Shown here: positions 51,619 through 62,599 of the stretch, piece after piece
Layout of the letters: each line of letters starts with the position of its first letter
How positions within the stretch are numbered: the stretch's first letter is position 1
Source of the DNA: Exilibacterium sp.
Lineage (GTDB): Bacteria; Pseudomonadota; Gammaproteobacteria; Pseudomonadales; Cellvibrionaceae
Assembly (NCBI GenBank): GCA_028280195.1
Contig: JANQMH010000103.1
Span: forward strand, 1 to 64,000
Reading direction: 5' to 3'
DNA length: 64,000 nucleotides
The notes under the pieces: model-generated
The model's input: the letters and a program-made list of their open reading frames with translations, nothing else
What the model was told of the DNA's origin: nothing
Database searches by the model: none
Program-made: the position numbers and the translations under genes

Positions 51619-53013
51619 TTATTTTTTCTTTTTGGCGTGCTTCATCAACCGGCGCTTTTTGGCAATCTGCCGCGCGTTAAGCTGGTTTTTGCGACCGGCA
51701 AACGGGTTGTCGGTGGTTTTGAATTCCATGCGCACCGGCGTACCGTGCAGATCCAGCGCGCGGCGAAAAGTTTTTTCCAGATAGCGCACATAGTGATTGG
51801 GCACCGCCTCAGTCTGATTGCCGTGAATCACCACGATCGGCGGGTTGTGGCCGCCGGCGTGGGCGTAGCGCAGTTTGATCCGGCGGCCGTGTACCAGCGG
51901 CGGCGGATGGTCGGCCACCGCATCCTGCAGGATGCGCGTCAGGTGGTTGGTGGTCAGCTTGCCGGTGGCGGACTGGTAGGCGCGCTCTATCGACTGATAG
52001 AGGTTGCCGACACCGGTGCCGTGCAGCGCGGAAATAAAATGGATATCGGCAAAGCTGACGAAGCGCAGGCGCCGCTGCAGTTCGCCCTTGGTGTACTGCT
52101 TGTGATCCTCGTCGAGACCGTCCCATTTGTTTAGCGCCACCACCAGTGCCCGCCCGGCATCGACCACATGCCCCATCAGGTGCAAGTCCTGATCCACCAG
52201 TCCCTCGCTGGCGTCGAGCAGCAGAATGACCACATTGGCATCGTCAATGGCCTGCAGTGTCTTGACGATGGAAAACTTTTCTACACTCAGTTTGATGTTT
52301 TTGCGCCGCCTGACCCCGGCGGTGTCGATCAGCGTGTAGGGTTTATCCCCGCGCTGGTAATTGATGTAGACGCTGTCGCGGGTAGTGCCGGGCTGATCGT
52401 AGACCACCACGCGCTCCTCGCCGAGCATGCGGTTGACCAGGGTGGACTTGCCCACATTGGGGCGGCCGACCACGGCGATCCTGATACCGGTGGCAGGCGC
52501 CGCTGCGGGCGCGGCGCTGCGCTCGGGCAAACCATCGAGCACGGCCTGCATCAACGTTTTGACACCGCGCCCGTGAGTGGCGGTGGTGGGATAGATATCC
52601 CCCAGCCCCAATTCGAAAAACGGCGCTACCGCAACGTCGTGATTGAGACCATCAATTTTATTGGCCACCAGGTAGGTGCGCTTGCCGTTGACGCGCAGAT
52701 GTTTGGCAATCATGGCATCGGCGGGGCTGAGGCCGTCGCGGCAGTCCACCATCAGCAGCACCGCATCGGCCTCGTCGATGGCCTGCAGCGACTGCCCGGC
52801 CATGGCGCTGTCGATACCCTGTTCATCGCCGCTGATGCCACCGGTATCGATAACGATAAAGCGCCGCCCCGCCAGTTCCGCCTCACCGTACTTGCGGTCG
52901 CGCGTCAGGCCCGCGTAGTTGGCCACCAGGGCATCCCGGGAGCGGGTCAGGCGATTGAACAGGGTGGACTTGCCGACGTTTGGGCGGCCCACCAGAGCGA
53001 TTACGGGAAGCAT
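51619..53013 (-). CDS. der: Ribosome-assembly GTPase Der (EngA)
   Basis: A 464-residue protein with two tandem G domains. The first has [16 protein letters not shown] at residue 8 and [11 protein letters not shown]; the second has [16 protein letters not shown] near 186, [10 protein letters not shown] and NKWDGLD. A C-terminal KH-like domain and a Lys/Arg-rich tail ([13 protein letters not shown]) follow. It is needed for 50S subunit maturation. It is the last gene of the conserved cluster, 31 bp after bamB. Confidence 0.96.
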   Translation of the reverse strand: MLPVIALVGRPNVGKSTLFNRLTRSRDALVANYAGLTRDRKYGEAELAGRRFIVIDTGGISGDEQGIDSAMAGQSLQAIDEADAVLLMVDCRDGLSPADAMIAKHLRVNGKRTYLVANKIDGLNHDVAVAPFFELGLGDIYPTTATHGRGVKTLMQAVLDGLPERSAAPAAAPATGIRIAVVGRPNVGKSTLVNRMLGEERVVVYDQPGTTRDSVYINYQRGDKPYTLIDTAGVRRRKNIKLSVEKFSIVKTLQAIDDANVVILLLDASEGLVDQDLHLMGHVVDAGRALVVALNKWDGLDEDHKQYTKGELQRRLRFVSFADIHFISALHGTGVGNLYQSIERAYQSATGKLTTNHLTRILQDAVADHPPPLVHGRRIKLRYAHAGGHNPPIVVIHGNQTEAVPNHYVRYLEKTFRRALDLHGTPVRMEFKTTDNPFAGRKNQLNARQIAKKRRLMKHAKKKK

Positions 53014-53044
53014 TGATATCCGCCCTGCGGCGACTGCAGCGGCA

Positions 53045-54184
53045 CTACCTCTCCTCTACCCGCAGCGCTTTGAGACTGCCGCTGTTGCCGAGTACATACA
53101 AAACCTCGCCGTCGCTGACCATGGGCGAGCGCAGGCCGTCGCCGTCGAGTTTGCGGCGCGCGACGAAATTGCCGTCCGCCTGGCTCAGTACATGCAGATA
53201 GCCGTCGTCATCGCCCACCGCCACATAGCGGTCAAATGTTTGCGGGGCGGATACGCGGCGGCGCAGCAGCTGATCGTTTTCCCACAGCAACTCGCCACTG
53301 TTGGCCTGATAGGCCTGCACGGTATCGCTGTCGTTGACCGTATATACCGTCTCGCGCGCCGCGGCCAGATTTTGAAAACTGGAGCTGTCGTGGGCCCAGA
53401 TCACGCGGCCGTTGGCGCGGCCGAAAGCGCCTATGCGCCCCTGAAAGCTGGTGGCGTAAACCAGGTCGCCGTACAGTATCGGCGAGCCGTCGATATCGAT
53501 AACCCGCTCCAGTTCGGTGCGGCCGCGGGCTACCGCCACGCGCTGCTCCCAGCGCAATACCCCGTCGCCGGCACTGACGGCGATGATCTTGCCGTTGGCG
53601 AAGCCGGCGTAGGCGGCATCACCGCTCAATACCGGCGTCCCGGTGCCGCGCAGCGTCAGCACCGGCAGGGTGTTTTCGTACAGCCAGCGGCGTTCGCCAC
53701 TGCCGGCGTCGAGACCGATCAGTTTGCCGTCCAGTGTCTGCACTACCACGATATCGCCGTTGGTCTGCGGCGGCGCCAGGACTTCGCTGCTGACCTGCGC
53801 GCGCCAGCGCTCGCTGCCGTCACCCTGGCTCAGGGCCACTACCTGGCCGGTATAGGTACCCACCACCACCAGGTCGGCGCCGGCACCGATACCGCCGGAT
53901 ACCGGCGCATCGATATCCTCGCGCCACAGCCGCTTGCCATTGCTGCGGTCGAGGGCCGTCACCCGGCCTTTGATGTCGGCGGCAAATATGCGCTCACCGG
54001 CGATGGCCGGCATCAGCAGGGTATAGCGTTTGTCCTGGGCGGTGCCGATATCTCTCGACCACAGGGTCTTTACCCGCGCGCTGGCCTTGAAGTCGACCAG
54101 TTTGGCCGGCTCCAGCTCGACCGTGTCGGTAGAGGAACAGGCGACCGCCAGGGCCGATAACAGCACCAGTGCCAGGCGCTTCAC
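53045..54184 (-). CDS. bamB: Outer-membrane assembly lipoprotein BamB
   Basis: A 379-residue protein with lipobox [10 protein letters not shown] (Cys near residue 16) and an eight-bladed PQQ-type beta-propeller, seen as repeated AL-D-R-S-N-G-x-x-x-W motifs ([57 protein letters not shown]). It is part of the BamABCDE machine that inserts outer-membrane proteins. Its start overlaps the yfgM stop by 4 bp, as in other gammaproteobacteria. Confidence 0.95.
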   Translation of the reverse strand: MKRLALVLLSALAVACSSTDTVELEPAKLVDFKASARVKTLWSRDIGTAQDKRYTLLMPAIAGERIFAADIKGRVTALDRSNGKRLWREDIDAPVSGGIGAGADLVVVGTYTGQVVALSQGDGSERWRAQVSSEVLAPPQTNGDIVVVQTLDGKLIGLDAGSGERRWLYENTLPVLTLRGTGTPVLSGDAAYAGFANGKIIAVSAGDGVLRWEQRVAVARGRTELERVIDIDGSPILYGDLVYATSFQGRIGAFGRANGRVIWAHDSSSFQNLAAARETVYTVNDSDTVQAYQANSGELLWENDQLLRRRVSAPQTFDRYVAVGDDDGYLHVLSQADGNFVARRKLDGDGLRSPMVSDGEVLYVLGNSGSLKALRVEER

Positions 54185-54873
54185 GACAGATCCTCCGCGC
54201 TGGCGAGCGCCGGCAGGCTGCTTTGCAGATCGTCGATCTTCATCTGCAGAATGCCGCGGCGGCCGCTCTGGGCATCGAGCAGGCTGTCGAGGGCCTGCCG
54301 GTAGGCGGCCAGCGCCCGATCGGGCTGCGCCATGGCCAGCAGGACATCGCCCCGCGCCTCGGCATAGACAGCGACAAAGCTCGGCGCGATATCGCCCTCC
54401 AGCAGCGCCAGCGCCTGGTCCAGTTGCGCCTGTGCCAGCAGCACTCGCGCCAGTCGGACTTTCGCCACCCAGGCGACGGCCTCGGAGGGCCGGTTATCGA
54501 GAATCCAGCGCAGTTGCGCGGCCGCCTTGTCTAGGTCATTGTCCTCCACCGCCAGGCCCGCCAGCAGCAGGGAGGCGTTCTTGGCGTAGAGGCTGCCTGC
54601 ATCGGCGTCTTTTATCTGCTCGGAAAAATGCAGCGCATTGGCACGCTGCTCCTCGCTGAGTTCGCCGCCGGGCGGCACCTCCAGTACCTGGATCAGTTGC
54701 TCGTAGTAAGCCGAGGCGGCCTGCGCCTGCTGATCCTGCCGCTCCTGCCAGCCCTGCCAGCCGAAATAGCCGCCTACCGCCACCGCCACCCATAACAGCG
54801 TCGATTTGCCGTTTTCCTGCCACCACCTTTTCAGGGCTTCTAATTGTTCTTCCTCGGTATGATGACCTGCCAC
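54181..54873 (-). CDS. yfgM: YfgM-like ancillary SecYEG translocon subunit
   Basis: A 230-residue protein: a short cytoplasmic N terminus, one membrane helix at about residues 22-42 (STLLWVAVAVGGYFGWQGWQ) and a periplasmic TPR-like region (AAAQLRWILDNRPSEAVAWV and so on). It matches the UPF0070/YfgM family, which links the Sec translocon with periplasmic chaperones. It is coupled to bamB and lies 63 bp after hisS. Confidence 0.9.
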   Translation of the reverse strand: MAGHHTEEEQLEALKRWWQENGKSTLLWVAVAVGGYFGWQGWQERQDQQAQAASAYYEQLIQVLEVPPGGELSEEQRANALHFSEQIKDADAGSLYAKNASLLLAGLAVEDNDLDKAAAQLRWILDNRPSEAVAWVAKVRLARVLLAQAQLDQALALLEGDIAPSFVAVYAEARGDVLLAMAQPDRALAAYRQALDSLLDAQSGRRGILQMKIDDLQSSLPALASAEDLS

Positions 54874-54936
54874 AAAATACTCCTAATCACTGTTCTCGTC
54901 GGTTAATCGAAACAACTGCCGCCGCCGGGCGGCGCC

Positions 54937-56205
54937 TCAGTCCTGCAGCCGGTCTATGGCCTCGGCCACTGTCAGCGTTTGCTGCGGTTTTGACTCGCGC
55001 AGGTATTTCAATGTTACACGGCCGCCGGCAACTTCGTCCTCGCCGAGAATCAGAGCCACCGCGGCGCCGCTTTTGTCGGCTTTTTTCAACTGGTTTTTAA
55101 AACCGCCGCCGCCGCAGTGGCTCAGCAGGCGCAGATAGGGCAGCTCGCTGCGCAGCCGCTCGCCCAGCTCCACCGCTGCGCCCTGCACGCCGTCGGCAGC
55201 CACCAGGTAGGCGTCCACCTGCTGGTCCACATGCGGCGGCACCCGCTGCAATGCCTGCAGCAACAGTACCAGCCGTTCCAGGCCCATGGCAAAACCGACG
55301 CCCGCGGTGGCGCGGCCGCCCAACTGTTCCACCAGCCCGTCGTAGCGCCCGCCGGCGCAGACCGTGCCCTGGGCGCCGAGGGCATCGGTGACCCATTCGA
55401 AAACCGTCTTGCTGTAGTAATCCAGGCCGCGCACGATGCGGTGGTTGATGCGGTAGGCAATACCCGCCGCGTCCAGCAGCGCCTGCAACTGCTCGAAGTG
55501 CCGGCGCGATTCGTCGTCGAGAAATTCCGCCAGCCTCGGCGCCTCGTCGAGCAGGGCCTGGGTGTCACTGTCCTTGCTGTCGAGAATACGCAGCGGGTTG
55601 GTTTCCAGGCGGCGCTGACTGTCGGCGTCCAGCCGGGATTTTCTCGCCCGTAAATAATCGACCAGGGCATCGCGGTAAACGGCCCGGGCCGCCGGTGTCG
55701 CCAGCGAGTTCAACTCCAGCGTCAGCGCCTGCTCGATACCCAGTTCGCGCCACAGCCTGGCGGTGATGAACAGCAGCTCGGCGTCGATATCCGGCCCCGC
55801 CATGCCGAAAGCCTCGACACCGATCTGATGGAACTGGCGCAGGCGCCCTTTCTGCGGCTTTTCGTAGCGAAACATGGGGCCGCCGTACCACAGCCGCTGC
55901 ACCTGGTTGTAGAGCAGACCGTGCTCCTCACAGGCGCGCACGCAGGAGGCGGTGCCCTCGGGCCGCAGGGTCAGACTTTTGCCGTTGCGATCATCGAAGG
56001 TATACATTTCCTTTTCGACGATGTCGGTAACTTCACCGATGGAGCGTTTGAACAGCTCGGTCTGTTCGAGAATGGGAAAGCGGATCTCCCGATAACCATA
56101 GCGCTGCAGCACAGCGGCGACGGTTGCCTCCAGGTACTGCCACACCGGCGCCGCCTCGGGCAGCAGGTCGTTCATACCGCGAATGGCCTGAATTTTTTTC
56201 AACAT
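54937..56205 (-). CDS. hisS: Histidyl-tRNA synthetase
   Basis: A 422-residue class II synthetase. Class II motif 2 ([20 protein letters not shown]) and the histidine-specific loops [20 protein letters not shown] and [16 protein letters not shown] are present, with the anticodon-binding domain at about 325-422. AGGATGTT precedes the start. It charges tRNA-His. Its place between ispG and yfgM is conserved. Confidence 0.96.
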   Translation of the reverse strand: MLKKIQAIRGMNDLLPEAAPVWQYLEATVAAVLQRYGYREIRFPILEQTELFKRSIGEVTDIVEKEMYTFDDRNGKSLTLRPEGTASCVRACEEHGLLYNQVQRLWYGGPMFRYEKPQKGRLRQFHQIGVEAFGMAGPDIDAELLFITARLWRELGIEQALTLELNSLATPAARAVYRDALVDYLRARKSRLDADSQRRLETNPLRILDSKDSDTQALLDEAPRLAEFLDDESRRHFEQLQALLDAAGIAYRINHRIVRGLDYYSKTVFEWVTDALGAQGTVCAGGRYDGLVEQLGGRATAGVGFAMGLERLVLLLQALQRVPPHVDQQVDAYLVAADGVQGAAVELGERLRSELPYLRLLSHCGGGGFKNQLKKADKSGAAVALILGEDEVAGGRVTLKYLRESKPQQTLTVAEAIDRLQD

Positions 56206-56230
56206 AACATCCTAATAATCGGGTTGGCGT

Positions 56231-57343
56231 TTACTGTTTGGCGATCAGGTCTTTTTCGCGCTCGGCCTTGGCCTCAGCTTTGGCGCGTATGAGCCGCTCC
56301 AGGTCGTCCACCAGGGATTCTTTTTTGAGTTTCTGGCTCGGCTCGCCGTCGATATAAAGCAGGTTATTGGGCGTGCCGCCGGCCAGGCCGATATCCGCCT
56401 CGCGGGCCTCGCCCGGCCCGTTGACCACGCAGCCAATTACCGCCACATCCATCGGCGTGGTCACATCTTCCAGCCGCACCTCCAGCTCGTTCATGGTTTT
56501 GATGACATCGAAGTTCTGCCGCGAGCAACTGGGGCAGGCAATGAAATTGATGCCTTTTGAACGCAGTTTCAGGCTTTTCAGCAGATCCCAGGCAACCTTC
56601 ACCTCCTCCACCGGATCGGCGGCCAGGGAAATGCGCACGGTATCGCCGATACCGTCCATCAGCAGCGCGCCCAGGCCGACGGCGGACTTGACCGTGCCGG
56701 AGCGCAGCCCGCCGGCCTCGGTGATACCCAGGTGCAGGGGCTGCTCGATCTGGGTGGCCAGCTTGCGGTAGGCGGCTACCGCCATGAATACATCGGAGGC
56801 TTTGACGCTGACTTTGAATGCCTCGAACCCCAGCCCATCGAGAATTTCCACATGCCGCAGCGCTGACTCTACCAGCGCATCGGGGGTCGGCTCGCCGTAT
56901 TTTTTCTGCAGATCCTTTTCCAGTGAGCCGGCATTGACACCGATGCGGATGGGGATATTCAGATCGCGCGCCTTGTCCACCACCGCGCGGATGCGCTTTT
57001 CGCGGCCGATATTGCCGGGGTTGATGCGCAGGCAGTCGACACCGAGATCGGCCACCCGCAGCGCGATGCGGTAGTCGAAGTGAATATCCGCCACCAGCGG
57101 TACATCCACCCTGGCGCGGATTGCGCCGAAGGCTTCGGCCGCCTCCAGCGAGGGCACCGATACCCTGACGATATCGGCGCCGGCATGCTGCAGCCGCTGC
57201 ACCTGCGCCACGGTGGCAGCCACATCGGTGGTCTCGGTATTGGTCATGCTCTGCACGGAGATGGGGGCATCGCCGCCCACCGCCACCTTGCCCACCATTA
57301 TCTGGCGCGAGCGGCGGCGTTTGATCGGGGATTCGAAATACAT
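56231..57343 (-). CDS. ispG: 4-hydroxy-3-methylbut-2-enyl diphosphate synthase
   Basis: A 370-residue enzyme. A TIM-barrel N-terminal domain is followed by the [4Fe-4S] domain with cysteines in [13 protein letters not shown] (two Cys) and [20 protein letters not shown] (third Cys), plus Glu/Asn ligands near the last one. It reduces MEcPP to HMBPP in the non-mevalonate isoprenoid pathway. It sits 25 bp before hisS and 108 bp after rodZ, with a 16-bp tandem repeat in the gap. Confidence 0.96.
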   Translation of the reverse strand: MYFESPIKRRRSRQIMVGKVAVGGDAPISVQSMTNTETTDVAATVAQVQRLQHAGADIVRVSVPSLEAAEAFGAIRARVDVPLVADIHFDYRIALRVADLGVDCLRINPGNIGREKRIRAVVDKARDLNIPIRIGVNAGSLEKDLQKKYGEPTPDALVESALRHVEILDGLGFEAFKVSVKASDVFMAVAAYRKLATQIEQPLHLGITEAGGLRSGTVKSAVGLGALLMDGIGDTVRISLAADPVEEVKVAWDLLKSLKLRSKGINFIACPSCSRQNFDVIKTMNELEVRLEDVTTPMDVAVIGCVVNGPGEAREADIGLAGGTPNNLLYIDGEPSQKLKKESLVDDLERLIRAKAEAKAEREKDLIAKQ

Positions 57344-57356
57344 GATCGGGATACCT

Positions 57357-57434
57357 GGGTTAATCGATACTTGAGTTAATCGATACTTGGGTTAATTGAT
57401 ACTTGGGCTAATCAACACTCGGGTTAATCAAGGG
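57357..57434. repeat. 16-bp tandem repeat between rodZ and ispG
   Basis: Five units follow one another: GGGTTAATCGATACTT, GAGTTAATCGATACTT, GGGTTAATTGATACTT, GGGCTAATCAACACTC and a shortened GGGTTAATCAAGGG. It separates two genes that are usually only a few bases apart. The function is unknown; it could be a variable-number repeat. Confidence 0.85.
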
Positions 57435-57451
57435 TTAAGCGCATCATCCGC

Positions 57452-58333
57452 TCACTCTCCGACAGTCAGACGCAGGGTCTTGCGGCCGCTTATCGGGTTC
57501 ACGGCGACGGCCGCGCCGTTCAGTGCCAGTGTTGCGGCGCGGGCATTGCCCAGCATCACACTGAACGGCGCGGTACCGCTCAGCGACAGGCTCTGGCCCG
57601 CCTGCTGCAAATCGGCGATCAGCACCGCACCGCTGGCATCGGTAACTTCAATCCAGCATTCGTCGCTGAAAACGAAGTCGATGCGGTCCGCAACCGGCGC
57701 GGGAGCCGGCTGCTCAGGCTCCGGCACCGCAGCGCTGGTGGCCGCAGCGCTAGTGACCGCAGCGCTGCCGGCGGCAGGCGCCGGCGCAGGCAGGGTTTCG
57801 CCGCTGTCATTCGCTGCGTCCGCCGCGCCCGGGAAAACATCCACCTCAATTTCATCCGCCGCGGCAGGGTTCACCACCTGCGGTTGTGGCGCTGCCGCGA
57901 CAGGCTCTGCCGGACGCTCGGTAAACAGGCTGACCGCAAGCGCCCACACCACAATCAAGCCGACGACAATAGCCGCCGGCATCGCCCAGTTCGGCAGCTT
58001 GCCGCGGCCGCCCGGCCTGTCCTGCGCCTGGGTAACCTGTTCGGTGGTGGCCCGCAGCTGCTGCAGATAACCTTCGTAAGCGGCAATCAGCTCCTCGCCG
58101 TCGAGTTTGACGATGCGCGCGTAACGGCGTATGTAACCGCGCACAAAGGTGTCCGAGGCCATACGCTCGTACTGGTCCTGTTCCAGGGCCTGCAGTTTCT
58201 CCTCGGGCAGGCGCAACTCCGCCGCCACCGCCTTTGGCGTCAGCTGCGCCGCCTCGCGCGCAGCTCTGAGGCTGGCGCCCGGGGTCGGCAGCGTCGCCGG
58301 CGGGGTCTGGACTGTGGTGTCGTCTGCGCTCAT
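57452..58333 (-). CDS. rodZ: Cytoskeletal protein RodZ
   Basis: A 293-residue protein. A helix-turn-helix domain (about residues 20-90, TPGASLRAAREAAQLTPKAV then RYARIVKLDGEELIAAYEGY) is cytoplasmic. One membrane helix follows (about 128-150, WAMPAAIVVGLIVVWALAVS), then an Ala/Pro-rich linker and a C-terminal beta domain (DUF4115, about 215-290, FSDECWIEVTDASGAVLIAD). It anchors MreB and sets rod shape. It begins 11 bp after pilF, as usual. Confidence 0.92.
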   Translation of the reverse strand: MSADDTTVQTPPATLPTPGASLRAAREAAQLTPKAVAAELRLPEEKLQALEQDQYERMASDTFVRGYIRRYARIVKLDGEELIAAYEGYLQQLRATTEQVTQAQDRPGGRGKLPNWAMPAAIVVGLIVVWALAVSLFTERPAEPVAAAPQPQVVNPAAADEIEVDVFPGAADAANDSGETLPAPAPAAGSAAVTSAAATSAAVPEPEQPAPAPVADRIDFVFSDECWIEVTDASGAVLIADLQQAGQSLSLSGTAPFSVMLGNARAATLALNGAAVAVNPISGRKTLRLTVGE

Positions 58334-58344
58334 CGGCGGGTCAG

Positions 58345-59145
58345 TCAGTTTTGCAATGTGTTCTTGTACTCGAGATATTCTTTCGAGTAGCCGTGCAAAT
58401 TCTTCAGCGCCAGGGCGTAACTCGCCTCTTTATCCTTGTTACCAAAAATACGTTCGATGCGAATGCCCAGCCAGAGTGTGCGCGGTATCTGCTCCGAAAC
58501 GCGGGCAAACTGATCCAGGTAGCGCTTCGATTCGGCATAGTTCTGCTCTTCAAAGTGCAGCTCCGCCAGTTCCACCAGCGCCATGGTCACCCGGTTGTTG
58601 AGGCTCAGGGCATGTTCGAAGGCGGCTTTGGCACGCTCCTTTCTCCCCAGTCTCAGCGCCGTGCGCCCGAGATTGGCCAGCGCCGAGGGCCGCTGGTCAT
58701 AGCCGGTATCCCGCGCCGCCTTCTCGAAGTGCTGGTAGGCTTCCCGATAGCGCTCCTGGGCAAAAAGAAACGACCCGTAATTATTCTGTGCCTGTGAAAA
58801 CCCGGGATTCACCCGGATCGCACGGCGAAAATGCCGTTCCGCCAGCGCCGTTTCGCCTTCTATCTTGTACAGCAGCGCCATACCGTTGTGGGCGCCGGGT
58901 GAATCCTTGTCAATTTCAAAGGCCTGGTTGAAATGGTAGCGGGCCGCTTCGCGGTTGTTTTTTTTCATATAGCCGATGCCCAGCTGGATATAGGTCTGCA
59001 GGGCCTTCGGCTTATCGATTTTCGGCACTTTGCCGGAAGTGGTGGTGGTGACACAGGCCGACAACAGCAGCACCAGGGCCGCCACGCCGCCGCCGGCTAT
59101 CGCCTGCCGCCATATCCGGCCGTCACTATTTGACATCGCTGGCAT
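58345..59145 (-). CDS. pilF: Type IV pilus biogenesis lipoprotein PilF (PilW)
   Basis: A 266-residue lipoprotein (lipobox LLLSACVTT) built from about six TPR motifs (YIQLGIGYMKKNNREAARYH, GAHNGMALLYKIEGETALAE and so on). The AGAGG site gives 8-bp spacing to the first ATG, so I keep the longer start over MSNSDG. It pilots PilQ secretin to the outer membrane. The rlmN-pilF-rodZ order matches Pseudomonas and relatives. Confidence 0.92.
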   Translation of the reverse strand: MPAMSNSDGRIWRQAIAGGGVAALVLLLSACVTTTTSGKVPKIDKPKALQTYIQLGIGYMKKNNREAARYHFNQAFEIDKDSPGAHNGMALLYKIEGETALAERHFRRAIRVNPGFSQAQNNYGSFLFAQERYREAYQHFEKAARDTGYDQRPSALANLGRTALRLGRKERAKAAFEHALSLNNRVTMALVELAELHFEEQNYAESKRYLDQFARVSEQIPRTLWLGIRIERIFGNKDKEASYALALKNLHGYSKEYLEYKNTLQN

Positions 59146-59199
59146 TCACTCTACCTCTCTGGTTTCAAACCGCGGGCACTCACAAATCTGCGACCACAG

Positions 59200-60363
59200 C
59201 TATCGGGCGACAAAGCGCAGCGGTTGCGGCTCGAGCCCGGCAGCGGCGCGCGCGCGATAGCGCTCGCTGCGGCGCGTGCGATCGTTGACACTGCCGGCCA
59301 GCTGGCCGCAGGCAGCGTCGATATCGTCACCCCGGGTGGTGCGCACCGTGGTGGTAAAACCGGCCTGCATCAGGATGCTCTGGAAGTTGCGCAGCGCCGT
59401 ATTGCTGACCCGCCGGTAATCGGACTGGGCAAACGGGTTAAACGGAATCAGATTGATCTTGACCGGCACATGCTTTAACAGCTGCGCGAGTTCGCGGGCG
59501 TGCTGCGGCCGGTCGTTGACCTGGTCGATCAGCGTGTATTCGATGGTGATCTTGCGGTGATTGTCCGGCAGCCCTTCGATATAGCGCTGCGCCGACTGCA
59601 ACAGCATGGCGATGGGGTACTTGCGGTTGATCGGCACCAGTTGATTGCGCAGTTCGTCGTTGGGTGCGTGCAGGGAGATGGCCAGACATACGTCGGTAAC
59701 CGCGCCCAGGCGGTCCAGCGCCGGCACCACGCCGGACGTACTGAGGGTAACCCGGCGCTTGGAGATGCCGTAGCAGTTATCGTGCATCATCAGGTTCATG
59801 GCATCGACCACATTGTCGAAGTTCAACAGCGGCTCGCCCATGCCCATCATTACCACATTGGTGATCCGGCGCGGCCCGCCGGCGCGCAACTGGCCGAAAG
59901 ACCGGGCGGCGATCCATACCTGGCCGATGATTTCCGCCGCGCTCAAATCGCGGTTAAAGCCCTGTTTGCCGGTGGCGCAAAAGCTGCAGTCCAGCGAGCA
60001 GCCCACCTGCGAGGATACACACAGGGTGCCGCGCTCGCCGTCGGGGATAAACACCGTCTCGATGGCATTGCCGCCGGCCACTTGCAGCAAAAACTTGCGC
60101 GTGCCATCGGCGGAATCCAGCTGCTGCAATACCTGCGGCGCTTTGATCTGCGCCACCTGCTGCAGCTTCGCGCGCAGATTTTTGCTGATGTTGGTCATCG
60201 CGTCGAAGTTGTCGGCGCCCATCTGGTGAATCCACTTCAACACCTGCACGGCGCGAAAGCGCTTTTCGCCGATCTGCGCAAAGAAGTCTTCCAGCCCGGC
60301 CTGGCTGAGGCCCAGCAGGTTTACCCGGGTTTGCGGCTCGACGATCTCTGCGCGCTCTGCCAT
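59200..60363 (-). CDS. rlmN: Dual-specificity 23S rRNA / tRNA methyltransferase RlmN
   Basis: A 387-residue radical SAM enzyme. The cluster motif CSLDCSFC (Cx3Cx2C) is in [20 protein letters not shown]. The methyl-carrying Cys near the C terminus is in [30 protein letters not shown] is the conserved GMGEPL motif. It methylates C2 of A2503 in 23S rRNA and A37 in some tRNAs. It lies 54 bp upstream of pilF. Confidence 0.95.
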   Translation of the reverse strand: MAERAEIVEPQTRVNLLGLSQAGLEDFFAQIGEKRFRAVQVLKWIHQMGADNFDAMTNISKNLRAKLQQVAQIKAPQVLQQLDSADGTRKFLLQVAGGNAIETVFIPDGERGTLCVSSQVGCSLDCSFCATGKQGFNRDLSAAEIIGQVWIAARSFGQLRAGGPRRITNVVMMGMGEPLLNFDNVVDAMNLMMHDNCYGISKRRVTLSTSGVVPALDRLGAVTDVCLAISLHAPNDELRNQLVPINRKYPIAMLLQSAQRYIEGLPDNHRKITIEYTLIDQVNDRPQHARELAQLLKHVPVKINLIPFNPFAQSDYRRVSNTALRNFQSILMQAGFTTTVRTTRGDDIDAACGQLAGSVNDRTRRSERYRARAAAGLEPQPLRFVAR

Positions 60364-60466
60364 ATGTCTACCTTACTCGTTCTGCGTCGTTTTGCTTGTG
60401 GTGTTTGTTGATGTCGTCTTGCCGCGACAACTTTTTTTGCCGCGGCAGCTTTATTGGGATACCCGA

Positions 60467-60892
60467 TCAGCGCGGGCAGATATCCTCTTCGGCGAAGAAG
60501 TAGGCCACTTCCCGGGACGCCGACTGCGGGCTGTCGGAGCCGTGGACCGCATTGGCATCGATGGACTGGGCAAAGTCGGCGCGAATGGTGCCGGCGGCGG
60601 CCTCTTGCGGGTTGGTCGCCCCCATCAGATCGCGATTCAGGGCAATGGCGTTTTCGCCCTGCAACACTTGCACCACAACCGGACCGGAGGTCATGAAAGC
60701 CACCAAGTCCTTGAAGAACGGCCGCTCTCTGTGCTCGGCGTAAAAGCCCTCAGCCTGCTCCCGGGACAGCTGCTGCATTTTCGCGGCAATGATTTTCAAC
60801 CCGGCTTTCTCAAACCGGCTGTAGATTTCTCCAATGACGTTCTTGGCTACAGCATCGGGTTTGATAATGGAAAGAGTGCGTTCAACAGCCAT
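60467..60892 (-). CDS. ndk: Nucleoside diphosphate kinase
   Basis: A 141-residue enzyme, standard length. The active-site His is in [40 protein letters not shown] is the N-terminal signature. A GGAG site precedes the ATG. It moves the gamma-phosphate between nucleoside di- and triphosphates. It is the head of the conserved cluster, 103 bp upstream of rlmN. Confidence 0.97.
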   Translation of the reverse strand: MAVERTLSIIKPDAVAKNVIGEIYSRFEKAGLKIIAAKMQQLSREQAEGFYAEHRERPFFKDLVAFMTSGPVVVQVLQGENAIALNRDLMGATNPQEAAAGTIRADFAQSIDANAVHGSDSPQSASREVAYFFAEEDICPR

Positions 60893-61204
60893 TTAAAAAT
60901 TCTCCAGTTTTGGTGTTGCGAGTCGGTTAAACGTGTCTAGCCACAGTGGGCCCGCAAAGCCCCCTGCGGATGAAATTCCCGGTGGCGGAAATCAACCATC
61001 TGGCACTAGCTAAACCTGTGAATTTTAAGGGGTTAGTGGACATTCAGCAAGCCTCGCGCAGCCCGCCGCAGACCCTTTTGCAATATCTTTGCAATACCCT
61101 GTGGCAATATCGCCAGCGCGCCCGCAATACCGGCGCCGGGCCCGCCGGCGGCCGCTTTTGATGGTAGTATCCCCAGTCGCGGACACACCGGCGGGGGACA
61201 CACG
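60893..61204. other. Divergent intergenic region ndk / sirB2
   Basis: 312 bp between divergent genes. It carries three GCAATA copies (61080-61110) and the probable ndk and sirB2 promoters. I see no unambiguous promoter box, RNA gene or strong hairpin. Confidence 0.4.
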
Positions 61205-61588
61205 GTGACAAGCGTAAAACTGCTACATATCACCTGCGCAGTGCTTTCCCTGGCAGGCTTTACCCTGCGCGGGCTGTGGATGTTGGCCGACTCCCCGCGG
61301 CTGCGGCAGCGCTGGGTGCGCATTGCCCCACACATTGTCGATACGCTGCTGCTGATCTCGGCACTGGTTCTGGCCGTGCAGATGCATCTGGCGCCCCTGC
61401 AGCACCCCTGGCTGATGGCAAAAATCATCGCTCTGCTGCTGTATATCGGCTTCGGCACCATCGCCCTGAAACGCGGCAAAAGCAAAGGGGTCAGGGGACT
61501 TGCCTGGGTCATCGCAGTGCTGATCTTCGGCTATATTGTCGCCGCGGCGCTGAGCAAGTCGGCACTCGGCTACCTGGCGCTGGTATAA
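61205..61588 (+). CDS. SirB2-family membrane protein
   Basis: A 127-residue protein with GTG start behind GGGGGA. It has four membrane segments (LLHITCAVLSLAGFTLRGLW; IVDTLLLISALVLAVQM; LMAKIIALLLYIGFGTIAL; VIAVLIFGYIVAAALSKSA), matching the SirB2/YchQ family. The family is widely kept in gammaproteobacteria, and its role (named after invasion gene regulation in Salmonella) is not established. Confidence 0.88.
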   Translation: MTSVKLLHITCAVLSLAGFTLRGLWMLADSPRLRQRWVRIAPHIVDTLLLISALVLAVQMHLAPLQHPWLMAKIIALLLYIGFGTIALKRGKSKGVRGLAWVIAVLIFGYIVAAALSKSALGYLALV

Positions 61589-61618
61589 CCTGAACGGCCG
61601 GCCCCGGGGCAGCGGTCT

Positions 61619-62599
61619 CTACAGCACTGAAAACAGCAGGGCGAGCAGCGCCAGCAGCATTGCCAGGGCGATAACCAGCAGCGCCCGCGGCGGTGGCCGC
61701 CTGGCTTCGGCGAGCGGGCTTAGCGCCTCCGCCTGCAGCTGCCGCCGATCGGTTTTAAATACCAGGGTAATTCTGCCGACTTGAATTTTGTCGCCGTGGC
61801 GCAGTTGCGCTTCGGGTGTTGCTTCGCCGTTAATCGAAACGCCGTTAGCCGCCTTGGTGGCGGCTATATGGTAGGCGCCGTCGAGCCTGGTCAGGCGGGC
61901 GTGATCGCGGGAAACGGATTTCTCCTGAATGCGGATATCGGCCTGCGGGTCGCGGCCGATGCGCCACTGTGTAACCCGGTCGTTGTCGAGGGAAAAGACC
62001 TGCCCCCTGATCGGCGCGGTCATCACCACCAGCCTGGGGCCGGAGCCGAGATCGACGTCTTTCTGGAAGCGCTGGTTCAGCGAGTCTATCTGGGCTTTTC
62101 GCTCCGCCGACAGCATCCGCGTGCTGTCGGGCTGGGATCCATCCGCCGGTGGCTGGAGCGGCGCCGGTTCGGGGCTTGGCCGCGGCGCTGGCGCGGGCTC
62201 GGGATCTGCCGGCGGCGGCACTGCAGCGGCCCGCTTCATCGCCGCCGTCGCCAGTTCGGTAACCGCCGCCGCGCCGGACTGGCGCGAGGTAACCCGATAC
62301 CTCTGTTCGTCAAAAGCGACCTCGTCGCCGAGGCTCAGCGCGATGCGCGAATCGATCCTGCGACCGTTTACATAGGTGCCGTTGGAGGAGTGCAAATCCT
62401 CGATAAAAACCCCGTTGGCGGCCACCAGGATTTTGGCGTGATAGCGGGAAATCTGGCGGGAATCGAGGATAATCGCACACTCCACTTCCCGCCCCACCAA
62501 CATCTCACCCTCGAGGGGGAAGGTCTCGGCGGTCTCCAGCGACCTCAGGGCCAGCGCTGTTTTTACCGGTTTTACCAGGGTGGGATCGTCATTTGCCAA
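61619..62599 (-). CDS. Membrane protein with two FHA domains
   Basis: A 326-residue protein. The first FHA domain is at about residues 20-95 (MLVGREVECAIILDSRQISR then YHAKI and DLHSSNGTYVNGRRI), the second at about 205-280 (WRIGRDPQADIRIQEKSVSR then DHARL and AANGVSINGEA). Both keep the GR, S/RxxH and NG core residues that bind phosphothreonine; the second has AANG in place of SxNG. A Pro-rich linker separates them and a membrane helix ends the protein (ALLVIALAMLLALLALLFSV). It would read Ser/Thr phosphorylation at the membrane, for example with a kinase elsewhere or a secretion system. No kinase gene is adjacent. Confidence 0.88.
   Translation of the reverse strand: MANDDPTLVKPVKTALALRSLETAETFPLEGEMLVGREVECAIILDSRQISRYHAKILVAANGVFIEDLHSSNGTYVNGRRIDSRIALSLGDEVAFDEQRYRVTSRQSGAAAVTELATAAMKRAAAVPPPADPEPAPAPRPSPEPAPLQPPADGSQPDSTRMLSAERKAQIDSLNQRFQKDVDLGSGPRLVVMTAPIRGQVFSLDNDRVTQWRIGRDPQADIRIQEKSVSRDHARLTRLDGAYHIAATKAANGVSINGEATPEAQLRHGDKIQVGRITLVFKTDRRQLQAEALSPLAEARRPPPRALLVIALAMLLALLALLFSVL

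Noticed and set aside
52919..54160. A 413-residue open frame opposite bamB
   Set aside because: The conserved propeller repeats on the minus strand explain this region; the plus frame has no motif.
57357..57434. A CRISPR array
   Set aside because: The 16-bp units are directly adjacent without spacers and no cas gene is present anywhere in the window.
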